A stretch of 64,000 bases of DNA from Oceanihabitans gracilariae (GCF_042684485.1 NZ_JBHULM010000011.1:992001-1056000), one strand, 5' to 3'; shown: positions 7,543 to 16,598, numbered from the stretch's first letter. A program made the numbers and translations. The notes: generated from the letters alone by a model not told the origin.

Positions 7543-9966
7543 TTGCGTTTTAAATCGCAAATTATTTTGAAATTAAAAAATAGCCTTAAATTATTTTTCT
7601 TTTTGGTTCCTTTAGGAATGTTTAGCCAAGAGTTTACTGTTAGTGGAAAAGTGTATGATGTAGAGAATACACCCATTTCTTATGCTAATATTGTATTATT
7701 AAATAAGCAAGACTCTACCATTGTTTCAGGTACTAGTAGCAATGATTTTGGCGCATTTTCTTTACATAATATTTCAAGAAATGAATACATTTTAAAAGCT
7801 TCTTTTATTGGCTTTAATGAGTTTACAAAAGAAATTGTAGTAGATAAAAACACAAATCTTGCTACTATTATTTTAAACGAATCTACCCAAAGTTTAGAAG
7901 AAGTAGCTATAGTTGTAAAAAAGCCATCTGTAAAAAAAGAAGCAGATCGTTTAATTTTTAATGTAGAAAATACAGCGTTAAGCGAAGGAAATATGATGGA
8001 AGTATTACGTAGTACTCCAGGTGTTTTGGTTGTAGATTCTAATATTTCGATAAAAAATACAACACCAACAGTTTATATCAATGATAAAAAAGTACATCTT
8101 TCAGGAGATGAATTGGCACAATTACTTGAAGGTTCTCCTGCTAATAGCATAAAATCTATTGAAGTAATTACAAATCCGCCAGCAAAATATGATGCTTCTA
8201 GTGGTGCTGTGTTAAATATTGTAATGGCTAAAAACCTAATTACAGGATATCGAGGATCTGTTGCTGGAAATTTTACACAAGGGGTTTTTCCTAAAACGAA
8301 TCTAGCAACTACACACTTTTATAAAGACGAAAAAATTAATTTTTTTGGTAATTATAGTTTTACACAAAGTAAAATAAATAGAGAGAATACAGATGTAATT
8401 AATTATATAGAAAATAATGCTGTATCTCAACAATGGAACTCAGATACAGATAGAAATACCTGGTCTAAAACGCATAATATTAACTTTAATTTAGATTATT
8501 TTTTTGATGATAAGAACACCTTAAGTCTGTCTTCTAACTTATTATTTCTACCCTATTATAAATATAGAATTAATAGTATGTCTGTAATAGAAGACTACAC
8601 TAATGCTTCTAGTTATAACCTTAAGACTAATAATTTATCTAGAGATAATAAACACAATTTAGGCTTTGATTTAGATTATGTTCATGTTTTTAACAATGCA
8701 TCAAAATTAACTTTTAATTCGCATTATACGATTTATGATTACCATAGAGAGCAAAAAGTTTTAAGTAGCTATTTTTATGAAGATAGCACAAATGATAACA
8801 ACGCTTTTAGTACCAATGCAAATCAAGATACTAGTATTTATACTTCGCAATTAGATTATAATACAGCAATAGACGAAACTTCTTCGTTTTACGCAGGAAT
8901 AAAAACCTCTTTTATAAAAACCGAAAGTGATATAGCACATTTTGATGTTATCGCAGATGTAGAAACCTTAAACCAAGAAAATACAGATGCTTTTAATTAT
9001 GACGAAGATATTTTTGCTGCATATTTTAGTTATGAAAAAACGTGGGAAAAATGGAGTTTATTCACAGGTTTTAGAATAGAGCAAACCAATATTGAAGGGG
9101 TTTCTCCTATTACAAATGAAGAAAATAAACAAGATTATTTTAAAGGCTTTCCTACGTTTAACTTAAGCCATCAACTAACAAGTAATATAAATATATACAC
9201 CAATTATAAACGCAGTGTAGAGCGACCAAGTTACCAAGATTTAAATCCGTTTAAATACTATTTAAATGACAATACTATTGTTACAGGAAATCCAAACTTA
9301 CAGCCAGCATTTATAGACCATGTAGTATTAGGAACTACCATAAAAGATATATACACTTTTGAAGCTTATTACAAGCATACAGATGCTAGTTTTATAGAAT
9401 TACCTATTCAAAATAATGAAGAAAATCAATTAATATTTACACCATTAAACCTTAATAATACTATAGAATATGGTTTTGATTTTTCAACCTATTTTAATGT
9501 TACTAAAAACTGGTTTGTGTATTTTGTAACCTCTTTTTATAATATTCAAGACGAAGCAATATTTAATGATACGCTTTTAAAAACAGATAGATGGTCTAAT
9601 TACTCTGTACTAAGTAACGATTTTTCATTTTTAAAAGATAAAAGCTTATCTGCAAATTTCACTCTTGTTTATATAGGTAAAAACCAACAAGGTTTCCAGG
9701 AAGTAGACTCTAGATTATCTTCAGATTTGGCTATTAAAAAAACGGTTTTAAAAAATAAAGGAGTTATATCTTTATCTTTTTCAGATATATTTAATGAACA
9801 AGACTTTAGTGTAACCAATAGGTATTTAAACCAAAATAGTACTAGCTATACCAATCAAGACAATAGATATGTAAAAGTAGGTTTTAGTTATAAGTTTGGT
9901 AATACAACCTTACAAACTAATGAGCGTACTAAATCACGAAAAGAAAGAGACCGTTTAGAAAAATAA
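7543..9966 (+). CDS. Outer-membrane beta-barrel receptor, TonB-dependent receptor family
   Basis: Outer-membrane protein of 807 residues. An N-terminal signal segment (LFFFLVPLGMFSQ) is followed by a carboxypeptidase-regulatory-like Ig-fold domain (about 30-105: FTVSGKVYDVENTPISYANI), then a plug region (about 140-235: LRSTPGVLVVDSN, IEVITNPPAKYDASSG). A long beta-barrel with alternating aromatic strands ends in VKVGFSYKFGN. This is the OMP beta-barrel-3 subgroup that lacks a clear TonB box. No in-frame ATG exists before the signal peptide core; the likely start is TTG at 7543. The ligand is unknown, and there is no SusD partner, so glycan uptake of the Sus type is not indicated. It is closed by a strong terminator. 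Confidence 0.88.
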   Translation: MRFKSQIILKLKNSLKLFFFLVPLGMFSQEFTVSGKVYDVENTPISYANIVLLNKQDSTIVSGTSSNDFGAFSLHNISRNEYILKASFIGFNEFTKEIVVDKNTNLATIILNESTQSLEEVAIVVKKPSVKKEADRLIFNVENTALSEGNMMEVLRSTPGVLVVDSNISIKNTTPTVYINDKKVHLSGDELAQLLEGSPANSIKSIEVITNPPAKYDASSGAVLNIVMAKNLITGYRGSVAGNFTQGVFPKTNLATTHFYKDEKINFFGNYSFTQSKINRENTDVINYIENNAVSQQWNSDTDRNTWSKTHNINFNLDYFFDDKNTLSLSSNLLFLPYYKYRINSMSVIEDYTNASSYNLKTNNLSRDNKHNLGFDLDYVHVFNNASKLTFNSHYTIYDYHREQKVLSSYFYEDSTNDNNAFSTNANQDTSIYTSQLDYNTAIDETSSFYAGIKTSFIKTESDIAHFDVIADVETLNQENTDAFNYDEDIFAAYFSYEKTWEKWSLFTGFRIEQTNIEGVSPITNEENKQDYFKGFPTFNLSHQLTSNINIYTNYKRSVERPSYQDLNPFKYYLNDNTIVTGNPNLQPAFIDHVVLGTTIKDIYTFEAYYKHTDASFIELPIQNNEENQLIFTPLNLNNTIEYGFDFSTYFNVTKNWFVYFVTSFYNIQDEAIFNDTLLKTDRWSNYSVLSNDFSFLKDKSLSANFTLVYIGKNQQGFQEVDSRLSSDLAIKKTVLKNKGVISLSFSDIFNEQDFSVTNRYLNQNSTSYTNQDNRYVKVGFSYKFGNTTLQTNERTKSRKERDRLEK

Positions 9967-9993
9967 AAAACTCCTGCTTTAGCAGGAGTTTTT
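9967..9993. terminator. Intrinsic terminator between convergent genes
   Basis: The arms CTCCTGCT and AGCAGGAG with a two-base loop are flanked by A-run and T-run. The hairpin directly follows the receptor stop codon and also serves the minus-strand beta-propeller gene. Confidence 0.9.
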
Positions 9994-10025
9994 AGTATAA
10001 ATAATATGGTTATAGCAAGAATGAA

Positions 10026-11129
10026 TTAATCTTGCCATTCTGCAATAAACAAGTTGGTATCATGTCCTCCTCCATTATTTCTATTAGAAGAGAAAATTAA
10101 ATATTTACCATCATTTGAAAACACAGGAAAAGCATCAAAAGTAGTGCTATGTGTCACGCGTTCTAGGTTTTTTCCATCGATATCAATTAGGTATAAATTA
10201 AAGGGAAAACCACGTTCTGATTCAAAATTAGAAGAGAATAAAATTTTCTTTCCGCTTGGGTGAAAAAACGGACTCCAATTAGCGTTTCCTAAGTCGGTTA
10301 ATTGCTTTAAATCGCTTCCGTCAGCATTACATATATACAACTCCATTTCTGTTGGTTGTACTAATCCTTCGGCTAATAAATCTTTATATTCTTTAATCTC
10401 TTCCTCTGTTTTTGGTCTAGAAGAACGGAAGATAATTTTTGTTCCGTCAGGAGAAAAGAAAGCTCCTCCATCATAACCCAATTCAAAAGTAATTTGCTTT
10501 ACATCACTACCATCTAAATTCATGGTATATAAATCAATATCGCCATTTCTTGTAGAAGTAAATACAATTTTATCTCCTTTTGGTGAAACCGTTGGTTCTG
10601 CATCATAACCTTTTTCATTGGTTAATTGTGCGGTTATGTTTCCTTCTAAATCTGCCACAAAAATATCATAGGTATCATAAATAGGCCAAATGTATTTTCC
10701 GTTTTTACGCAAAGGGGTTTCTGGACATTCATCAGCACCTAAATGTGTAGAAGCATAAATAATATGTTTATTATCTGGTAAAAAATAAGCACAAGTGGTT
10801 CTTCCTTTTCCTGTGCTAATCATTGGTGGTATATGGTCTTTAAAGGTTTCGTCTGCATTCATTAAAAACATTTGATCACAGTTTACGTTCCAATCTTTGT
10901 TGTTAGACTGAAATACCAATTGCTTGTCGTCAAAACTCCAATATGCTTCTGCATTATCACCACCAAAGGTAATTTGGCGAATGTTTTTAAAATGGGTTTC
11001 TTCTGGATAAATTAAAGAATCTACCCATTTTGTAGCTCCTGTGGTAGCATCTTCTCCTTTAGAAGTGTTTTGTTTACAAGAAACAATGAGTAAAAAAAGT
11101 ACAATATAAACAGCGTTGTTTTTAATCAT
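10026..11129 (-). CDS. TolB-like WD40/PD40 beta-propeller lipoprotein
   Basis: Predicted periplasmic or surface lipoprotein of 367 residues. The signal peptide ends in the lipobox IVSC (Cys near residue 18). The body contains repeated PD40 blades, each with the pattern S-P-x-G-x-K-I-x-F-x-S-x-R: for example PTVSPKGDKIVFTSTRNGD, FFSPDGTKIIFRSSR, FFHPSGKKILFSSN and FSNDGKYLIFSSNRNNGG. Such six-bladed propellers resemble TolB and the N-terminal domain of S9 peptidases, but no peptidase domain follows. It is probably a binding protein. It is divergent from the M28 peptidase gene, with a 59-base gap that must hold both promoters. Specific function unknown. Confidence 0.88.
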   Translation of the reverse strand: MIKNNAVYIVLFLLIVSCKQNTSKGEDATTGATKWVDSLIYPEETHFKNIRQITFGGDNAEAYWSFDDKQLVFQSNNKDWNVNCDQMFLMNADETFKDHIPPMISTGKGRTTCAYFLPDNKHIIYASTHLGADECPETPLRKNGKYIWPIYDTYDIFVADLEGNITAQLTNEKGYDAEPTVSPKGDKIVFTSTRNGDIDLYTMNLDGSDVKQITFELGYDGGAFFSPDGTKIIFRSSRPKTEEEIKEYKDLLAEGLVQPTEMELYICNADGSDLKQLTDLGNANWSPFFHPSGKKILFSSNFESERGFPFNLYLIDIDGKNLERVTHSTTFDAFPVFSNDGKYLIFSSNRNNGGGHDTNLFIAEWQD

Positions 11130-11188
11130 GATTTTTTATATTAATGGCATTTAATACCTAATTTTGTGTAAAATTAATATTTATCATT

Positions 11189-12415
11189 ATGAAACATAGT
11201 ATTCTTATCCTTTTTTTAGTTCTATTAAATTCTTGTAAAAAAGAAGTTGTTATTCCAGAAGTAAGTATAAAAGAAGATGTCACTTTTTTAGCTGATGATG
11301 CTTTAGAAGGAAGACAAACAGGAACAGTAGGTGAGCAAAAAGCAGCAGAATATATAGCAAAACGTTTTCAAGATTTAGGATTACAAGCAAAAGGTACAGA
11401 TGGGTTTTTTCAAACTTTTTCTTTTAAACCAAAAACAAATCCACACCAAAAAGTAAATTATACAGTAAAAGATGGTGATAGTACTATTACAGGAACCAAT
11501 GTGGTTGCATATATAGATAATAAAGCAGAAAATACTGTAATTATTGGTGCGCATTATGACCATTTAGGCTATGGTGCAGAAGGCTCTTTATATAGAGGTG
11601 AAAAAGCAATACATAATGGTGCAGATGACAATGCAAGTGGTGTAGCAGTTTTACTAAACCTAGCAAAACGATTAATGAAAGGTAATATTAACAACAATTA
11701 TTTATTCATTACTTTTTCTGGAGAAGAAATGGGGTTATTAGGTTCTAATTACTTTGTTAAAAACCCAACCATAGATACTAAAAAAGCAAACTATATGATT
11801 AATATGGATATGGTTGGTAGACTAAAAAAAGATAGTACTCTTGCTGTTTATGGTGTAGGTACATCACCTATTTTTAAGCAAACTTTAAGAGCAAATAATA
11901 ACCGATTTAAGTTAGTGCAAAAAGAATCTGGTGTTGGGCCAAGTGATCATACATCGTTTTACAATGCAGATATTCCTGTGTTACATTTTTTTACAGGACA
12001 ACATGAAGATTACCACAAACCATCAGACGATACAGCGCTTTTACATTTTGATGGCATGCAAGTAATTTCAAATTATATTTATGAAATTATTAGCGATTTA
12101 GATAACAACGGAAAACTTCCTTTTAGAAAAACAAAAAACGAAAGCGAAGATGTGCCAAGATTTAAAGTTGGTTTAGGCGTAATACCAGATTATTTATATG
12201 ACGGAAAAGGTATGCGAATTGATGGTATTAGCGAAGATAAACCAGCGCAAAAAGCAGGATTACAAAAAGGAGATGTAGTTATTAAACTTGGAGATATTGA
12301 TGTTGTAGATATGCAAACCTATATGCTTGCATTGTCTAAATTTGAAAAAGGAAACACCACCAAAGTTGTAGTAACAAGAGAAGGCAAAACAGTAGAAGCA
12401 GAAATTAACTTTTAA
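11189..12415 (+). CDS. M28 family zinc aminopeptidase with C-terminal PDZ domain, lipoprotein
   Basis: Exported zinc peptidase of 408 residues. The lipobox LLNSC ends at Cys16. The M28 metal ligands are seen in order: GAHYDHLG (His122, Asp124), NGADDNASG (Asp146/147), SGEEMGLLG (Glu179/180), NMDMVG (Asp207) and the late His in EDYHKPSDD. A protease-associated-like insert lies ahead of the catalytic region. From about residue 325 a PDZ domain follows (KAGLQKGDVVIKLGDIDVVD), which in this family binds peptide termini or controls activity. It is probably involved in peptide scavenging at the cell surface. Monocistronic, ended by the hairpin at 12460-12497. Confidence 0.93.
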   Translation: MKHSILILFLVLLNSCKKEVVIPEVSIKEDVTFLADDALEGRQTGTVGEQKAAEYIAKRFQDLGLQAKGTDGFFQTFSFKPKTNPHQKVNYTVKDGDSTITGTNVVAYIDNKAENTVIIGAHYDHLGYGAEGSLYRGEKAIHNGADDNASGVAVLLNLAKRLMKGNINNNYLFITFSGEEMGLLGSNYFVKNPTIDTKKANYMINMDMVGRLKKDSTLAVYGVGTSPIFKQTLRANNNRFKLVQKESGVGPSDHTSFYNADIPVLHFFTGQHEDYHKPSDDTALLHFDGMQVISNYIYEIISDLDNNGKLPFRKTKNESEDVPRFKVGLGVIPDYLYDGKGMRIDGISEDKPAQKAGLQKGDVVIKLGDIDVVDMQTYMLALSKFEKGNTTKVVVTREGKTVEAEINF

Positions 12416-12459
12416 ACTACTACTAAAGTAGCACAAATAGTAAAGTGCTTATAAAACAA

Positions 12460-12497
12460 AAACAGCAGCAAGAATAATTAAATTTTTGCTGCTGTTT
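12460..12497. terminator. Intrinsic terminator, convergent genes
   Basis: The perfect arms AAACAGCAGCAA and TTGCTGCTGTTT surround a 14-base AT-rich loop. It lies between the M28 gene and the minus-strand lipoprotein gene. Confidence 0.82.
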
Positions 12498-12523
12498 CTA
12501 TTTATAGAATAAAGAAAGAGGAA

Positions 12524-13057
12524 TTAAACGCCTAAAATTTCAGCATCTACTCTAAATTTTGTGTCTATAATAATATCGTATGTTTCGCTAATTGTTTCAT
12601 CTGTTATTGTTTGTATACGAAGATTGAAACGGTCTTTTTTAATGTATTCTTTAAGCTCTTGATCATTAACCTCTAAATTAAGCGTATTAGAATTGGTGTT
12701 TTCTAAATCGTAAATATTAGCAATTTCAACTTCTTCAATATCGTCAGCATCTATATAAACGTGTACTTCTTTTAAAAAGTTAAAATTACCAGATTCTGGA
12801 GAATCAATAGTAAGCTTAATTGTTTTTAACTTAATACTTTCAATTAAATCTTTACGTGTATCATTGTTTTCAAAAGAAGACTCAGACTCTGTAGTAACAT
12901 CAGGAGTAAATAGGTTAAAAGGAGAATTAATTAAAGTAGATGGTGGTATAGAATAATTGGTTTGATAATCTAAATCAAATTTTGTTAAATCATCAACTAC
13001 ATTACAACTAAAAAGTAGTGCAAATGCAAAGCAAAGCACAAGTAGGTTCTTTTTCAT
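12524..13057 (-). CDS. Hypothetical lipoprotein
   Basis: Lipoprotein of 177 residues with the signal MKKNLLVLCFAFALLFSC and lipobox Cys18. The mature part is acidic, rich in beta-forming segments (IKLKTIKLTIDSPESGNFNF, EVHVYIDADDIEEVEIANI) and has no Cys after the lipobox. I do not recognise a named family with confidence, though the pattern resembles flavobacterial lipoproteins with a single beta-sandwich. The frame is open upstream to 13129, but the start at 13057 gives a proper signal peptide, and a TATCTTTG promoter element lies 20 bases upstream of it. It is divergent from dusB. Confidence 0.75.
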   Translation of the reverse strand: MKKNLLVLCFAFALLFSCNVVDDLTKFDLDYQTNYSIPPSTLINSPFNLFTPDVTTESESSFENNDTRKDLIESIKLKTIKLTIDSPESGNFNFLKEVHVYIDADDIEEVEIANIYDLENTNSNTLNLEVNDQELKEYIKKDRFNLRIQTITDETISETYDIIIDTKFRVDAEILGV

Positions 13058-13076
13058 AAGATCTGTTTTTTTTAGG

Positions 13077-13084
13077 CAAAGATA
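13077..13084 (-). promoter_or_regulatory. Probable -7 element of the hypothetical lipoprotein gene
   Basis: On the minus strand it reads TATCTTTG, matching TAnnTTTG, 20 bases ahead of the ATG at 13057. It lies inside the longer open frame, which argues that the longer start is wrong. Confidence 0.5.
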
Positions 13085-13141
13085 CATATTTATAGAGAAC
13101 CCCTTTTTTCGTTTATTTTTAGAAACCAATTATAAAAGACT

Positions 13142-13149
13142 TATTTTTG
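13142..13149 (+). promoter_or_regulatory. Probable -7 element of dusB
   Basis: TATTTTTG matches TAnnTTTG and lies 17 bases ahead of the TTG start codon of dusB, implying a short leader. Confidence 0.45.
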
Positions 13150-13166
13150 TACAAAAATTATATTAC

Positions 13167-14162
13167 TTGGTAAAAATAGGCAACATAGAACTACCTGACT
13201 TTCCGTTATTATTAGCACCAATGGAAGATGTTAGTGATCCTCCTTTTAGAGCATTATGCAAAGAACAAGGAGCAGATGTAGTGTACACAGAATTTATTTC
13301 TAGCGAAGGCTTAATTAGAGATGCTGCAAAAAGCGTTATGAAGCTAGATATCTACGAAAAGGAACGTCCTGTTGGTATTCAAATATTTGGAGCAAACATG
13401 GAAAGCATGTTGCAAACTATTGATATAGTAGAAAAATCAAATCCAGATATTATTGATATTAATTTTGGTTGTCCTGTAAAAAAAGTAGTGAGTAAAGGTG
13501 CTGGAGCAGGAATTTTAAAAGATGTCTGCTTAATGGAAAGCCTAACTGCAGAAATGGTAAAACGTACCAATTTACCAGTAACTGTAAAAACACGTTTAGG
13601 TTGGGATCACGACTCGATAAAAATTGTAGAGGTTGCAGAACGTTTACAAGATGTTGGTTGTGCTGCTATTTCTATTCATGGAAGAACCAGAGCGCAAATG
13701 TATAAAGGCGAAGCCGATTGGAAACCTATTGCAGCAGTAAAAAACAACCCTAGAATGCATATTCCTGTTTTTGGTAATGGTGATGTAGATTCTCCAGAAA
13801 AAGCCATGCTTATGCGAGATGAATACGGTTTAGATGGTTGTATGATTGGTAGAGCATCTATAGGAAACCCTTGGTTTTTTAAACAAGTAAAACACTTTTT
13901 TGAAACAGGAGAACACTTGGCTCCAATAAGTTTAGAAGAACGCGTAGAAGCAGCCAGAAGACATTTACAAATGGCTATTGACTGGAAAGGAGAAACTCTT
14001 GGTGTTTTTGAAACCAGAAGACATTATACCAACTATTTTAAAGGAATTCCGCATTTTAAAGAATACCGAATGAAAATGGTTACAAGCGATGCTTCTGTTG
14101 ATGTATTTGCTGCCTTTGATGAGGTTTTAGAGAAATTTTCTGGATACCAGTTTACAGAATAG
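13167..14162 (+). CDS. dusB: tRNA-dihydrouridine synthase B
   Basis: FMN-dependent enzyme that reduces uridine to dihydrouridine in the tRNA D-loop; cytoplasmic, 331 residues. The TIM-barrel FMN motifs are clear: LLLAPMEDVSDPPFRAL at the N-terminus, then NFGCPVKKVVSKGAGAG with the catalytic Cys, VTVKTRLGWD, SIHGRTRAQMYKGEADW, and VFGNGDV with GCMIGRASIGNPW for phosphate binding. The start codon is TTG at 13167; the translated start M-V-K-I-G-N-I-E-L-P is the family's usual N-terminus and no ATG fits. It is transcribed divergently from a lipoprotein gene and ended by the hairpin at 14191-14222. Confidence 0.96.
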   Translation: MVKIGNIELPDFPLLLAPMEDVSDPPFRALCKEQGADVVYTEFISSEGLIRDAAKSVMKLDIYEKERPVGIQIFGANMESMLQTIDIVEKSNPDIIDINFGCPVKKVVSKGAGAGILKDVCLMESLTAEMVKRTNLPVTVKTRLGWDHDSIKIVEVAERLQDVGCAAISIHGRTRAQMYKGEADWKPIAAVKNNPRMHIPVFGNGDVDSPEKAMLMRDEYGLDGCMIGRASIGNPWFFKQVKHFFETGEHLAPISLEERVEAARRHLQMAIDWKGETLGVFETRRHYTNYFKGIPHFKEYRMKMVTSDASVDVFAAFDEVLEKFSGYQFTE

Positions 14163-14190
14163 TTTATCTTATTATGTAGTACAAATACTT

Positions 14191-14222
14191 ATCCTCTCTT
14201 TATGTAAAGAGAGGATTTTTTT
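14191..14222. terminator. Strong intrinsic terminator
   Basis: Perfect 12-base arms (ATCCTCTCTTTA and TAAAGAGAGGAT) with a two-base loop and a T-run. It lies between convergent dusB and the permease gene. Confidence 0.9.
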
Positions 14223-14273
14223 ATTTTAATTATATAGTGAAGTCTTTCTTTTTTAAGGCAACTTGCCTAAAAA

Positions 14274-15479
14274 TTAATTAGAAACTAAATTTTTAGTAAT
14301 TCTTGTAGAAGCAATTTTAGATGCTAATATACCTAAAACCGTTATGGTTACAAACACAATAACTACGTTGCTCGCTTTTAAAGAAACTGGGTAAGCTAGT
14401 GATGGTGTTATCATAACTAATGAAAACGCTTGTTGCAGTAGTATTAAGGCTAAGCCTATTAATAAACCTATAACTCCGCCTAAAACAGTCATTAAAATTC
14501 CTTGATAAAAGAAAATTCTACGAATGTCTTTTTGTGTAGCTCCTAAATTAAATAGTGTATTTAGGTTTTTCTTTTTGTCAAGAATCATCATAATTATAGA
14601 GCCAATAACATTAAAAAGCGCAATGATTAAAACCAAGGTAAAGATGAGGTATACTGCTAGATACTCTGTATTTAGCATTTTGTAAAGCGCATCATTAAGC
14701 TGCGCTCTGTTTTTTAAAACCACTTTGTTACCTAGTATGTTTTTAATGTTTTTACGTACTTCTTCTTCGTTAAAACCTTCTTTTAGTTTAAACTCTATGG
14801 CAGAAATTTGATTGTCTTGATAACCTAAAAGATCTTTTGCAAAGGCAAATGGTGCGTACACATATTTGTCGTTTAACTCTTCGTTTATATCAAAAACACC
14901 AACATTTACAGCTTGAAACGTATTGTATATTTGGTTGGTAGCAGTTATTTGTCCTTTTCCTGGTTTTGGTACATACAAACTTACGCGTTTGCCATAATCT
15001 AAAACACCAAAAGAAAGATTGCTAGAAATTCCCCAACCTACTACAATTTGGTTGGTGTTTTGCGTAAGCCAACTACCTAAAGGGATTACAGAGTCTATGA
15101 TGTTTACTTTTTTGTAATTTTCATCTACTCCTTTTATATATGCGTTTGGATAGTTTTTATCATCAAAAGCTAGAAAAACCCGATCTTCAATAATCTTAGA
15201 ATACGAAACAATATCGTCAAGATTATCAAGTTTTTGTAGTTCTTCATTAGAAACTAAAAAAGACTTGCCTTGAGCGGTTTCTGCTTTTAAATCTGGATCT
15301 ACAATAGAAGTAAATTGCAGCGTAAAATCTTTCAAGCCTGCAAAACCAGAAAGTACTACAAATAAAGATGCTGCGCCAAGAATGATTCCTATTGCAGCAA
15401 TTATAGTAATAAAATTTATAGCATTGTTGCTACTTTTAGAATGCAGATAACGTTTAGCTATGTATAGTGCAAAATTCAC
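14274..15479 (-). CDS. ABC transporter permease, FtsX/LolC-like
   Basis: Inner-membrane permease of 401 residues with the MacB/FtsX layout. One TM helix lies near residues 22-47 (INFITIIAAIGIILGAASLFVV), a large periplasmic domain spans about 48-270, and three C-terminal TM helices follow (about 275-300, 320-350, 370-395). The family includes LolC/LolE, which pull lipoproteins out of the inner membrane, and this is the likely role. The ATPase partner is not adjacent. The GTG start overlaps the TAG stop of rbfA by one base (TAGTG), indicating translational coupling. That rbfA-permease order may be a conserved Flavobacteriaceae pairing. Confidence 0.88.
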   Translation of the reverse strand: MNFALYIAKRYLHSKSSNNAINFITIIAAIGIILGAASLFVVLSGFAGLKDFTLQFTSIVDPDLKAETAQGKSFLVSNEELQKLDNLDDIVSYSKIIEDRVFLAFDDKNYPNAYIKGVDENYKKVNIIDSVIPLGSWLTQNTNQIVVGWGISSNLSFGVLDYGKRVSLYVPKPGKGQITATNQIYNTFQAVNVGVFDINEELNDKYVYAPFAFAKDLLGYQDNQISAIEFKLKEGFNEEEVRKNIKNILGNKVVLKNRAQLNDALYKMLNTEYLAVYLIFTLVLIIALFNVIGSIIMMILDKKKNLNTLFNLGATQKDIRRIFFYQGILMTVLGGVIGLLIGLALILLQQAFSLVMITPSLAYPVSLKASNVVIVFVTITVLGILASKIASTRITKNLVSN

Positions 15480-15874
15480 TATGATTTTTTACGATTTCCT
15501 AATAAGTCAGGATCATTAATTGGGTCTTCTTCTCCTTTTAAAGACTGCTCAATCTTGTCAATATACTCTAAAGAATCGTCTATAAAAAACTCTAAGTTAG
15601 GCATACGTCTTAACTGGTGTCTTGTACGTTGTGCTAATTCATGTCTTATTAACGGTGTGTTAGATTTAATACCATCTAGCAATTCTTGCCCTTTATCATT
15701 AGGAAAAATACTTAAATACACTTTAGCCACAGATAAATCTACAGTTACTTTTACTTTACTAACAGATATTAGTATTCCTCGCATGCCACCTTGAGATGCT
15801 GCTTTTTGTAGTACGTCTACGATATCACGTTGTAATACAGAACCTATTTTTTTTTGTCTTTGACTTTCTTCCAC
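15479..15874 (-). CDS. rbfA: Ribosome-binding factor A
   Basis: Cold-shock-related factor that binds the 30S subunit and helps 16S rRNA 5'-end maturation; 131 residues, a normal size. The N-terminus EESQRQKKIGSVLQRDIVDVLQ and the KH-like fold segments (LISVSKVKVTVDLSVAKVYLS, IRHELAQRTRHQLRRMPNLEFFIDDSLEY) are diagnostic. The start codon is GTG at 15874. It is the first gene of a two-gene unit with the LolC-like permease, overlapping it by one base. Confidence 0.95.
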   Translation of the reverse strand: MEESQRQKKIGSVLQRDIVDVLQKAASQGGMRGILISVSKVKVTVDLSVAKVYLSIFPNDKGQELLDGIKSNTPLIRHELAQRTRHQLRRMPNLEFFIDDSLEYIDKIEQSLKGEEDPINDPDLLGNRKKS

Positions 15875-16067
15875 TTTAAATCTATTTTAAGCCTATATTA
15901 ATATTAGGTCTTATTTTAAATAAAAGATAAAAAATATCTTTTACAATGCAAAAATAGTCGATATTTAAAGATTATCTTACTTTTATAAGTAAAATTCGTA
16001 TACTTATATATAGTTTCATAGGTTGAATAAGACATTTTTTATTTAATTAAGTAGAAAATAATTTTAA

Positions 16068-16469
16068 ATGAATAAAATAGAACACATAGGTATTGCAGTA
16101 AAAGATCTAGAAAAGGCGAATAAATTGTATGCGCAACTTTTTGGAGAACCGCATTATAAAGTAGAAGAAGTAGCTAGCGAAGGAGTAAATACATCTTTCT
16201 TTAAAGTAGGCGAAAATAAAATAGAATTATTAGAAGCAACAAACAATAATAGTGCTATTGCAAAGTTTATTGAGAAGAAAGGAGAGGGTATTCATCACAT
16301 AGCTTTTGATGTTTCTGACATTGAAAAAGAAATTTTACGATTAAAAAGTGAAGGTTTTAAAATAATTAACGAAAAACCTAAACAAGGGGCAGACAATAAG
16401 TTAGTCGCTTTTTTACACCCAAAAAGCACCAATGGAGTGTTAATAGAACTGTGCCAAGAAATTATTTAA
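16068..16469 (+). CDS. mce: Methylmalonyl-CoA epimerase (VOC family)
   Basis: Interconverts (R)- and (S)-methylmalonyl-CoA in propionate and branched-chain amino-acid metabolism. It has 133 residues, the normal length. The metal ligands of the vicinal-oxygen-chelate fold are visible: His6 in IEHIGIAVKD, the HH pair in GEGIHHIAFDV, and the C-terminal Glu in VLIELCQ. The two beta-alpha-beta-beta-beta modules span about 1-60 and 70-133. It stands alone, followed by the tRNA gene; methylmalonyl-CoA mutase is not in this window. Confidence 0.93.
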   Translation: MNKIEHIGIAVKDLEKANKLYAQLFGEPHYKVEEVASEGVNTSFFKVGENKIELLEATNNNSAIAKFIEKKGEGIHHIAFDVSDIEKEILRLKSEGFKIINEKPKQGADNKLVAFLHPKSTNGVLIELCQEII

Positions 16470-16479
16470 AAAAAATATC

Positions 16480-16510
16480 TTGTAGAGTTTTAAAAATAAT
16501 ATTAAGTTTG
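16480..16510 (+). promoter_or_regulatory. Promoter of the CAU tRNA gene
   Basis: TTG (16480-16482), then 20 bases, then TAAGTTTG (16503-16510). This is a textbook match to the Bacteroidota sigma-ABfr promoter, ending 14 bases before the mature tRNA 5' end. Confidence 0.75.
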
Positions 16511-16524
16511 CACTCTAAAATTTT

Positions 16525-16598
16525 GGTCCCATAGCTCAGTTGGTTAGAGCACCTGACTCATAATCAGGTGGTCCTTGGTTCGAGCCCAAGTGGGACCA
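16525..16598 (+). tRNA. tRNA with CAU anticodon, probably tRNA-Ile2 (lysidine-modified)
   Basis: A 74-base cloverleaf. The acceptor stem pairs GGTCCCA with TGGGACC, the D-arm is AGCTCAGTTGGTTAGAGC, the anticodon stem is CCTGA/TCAGG with loop CTCATAA, and the T-arm holds GGTTCGAGCC. The anticodon is CAU. The acceptor has C4-G69 and C5-G68, the pairs known to mark substrates of the lysidine synthetase TilS, whereas elongator tRNA-Met normally differs there. This favours Ile2 reading AUA over Met, but Met remains possible. CCA is not encoded: the discriminator A is followed by CTTT. A T-run behind the gene may end transcription. Confidence 0.9.

Noticed and set aside
7543..7620. Receptor gene as a 5'-truncated pseudogene because no ATG precedes its signal peptide
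   Set aside because: A TTG start at 7543 gives a complete signal peptide and the rest of the frame is intact to its stop codon and terminator.
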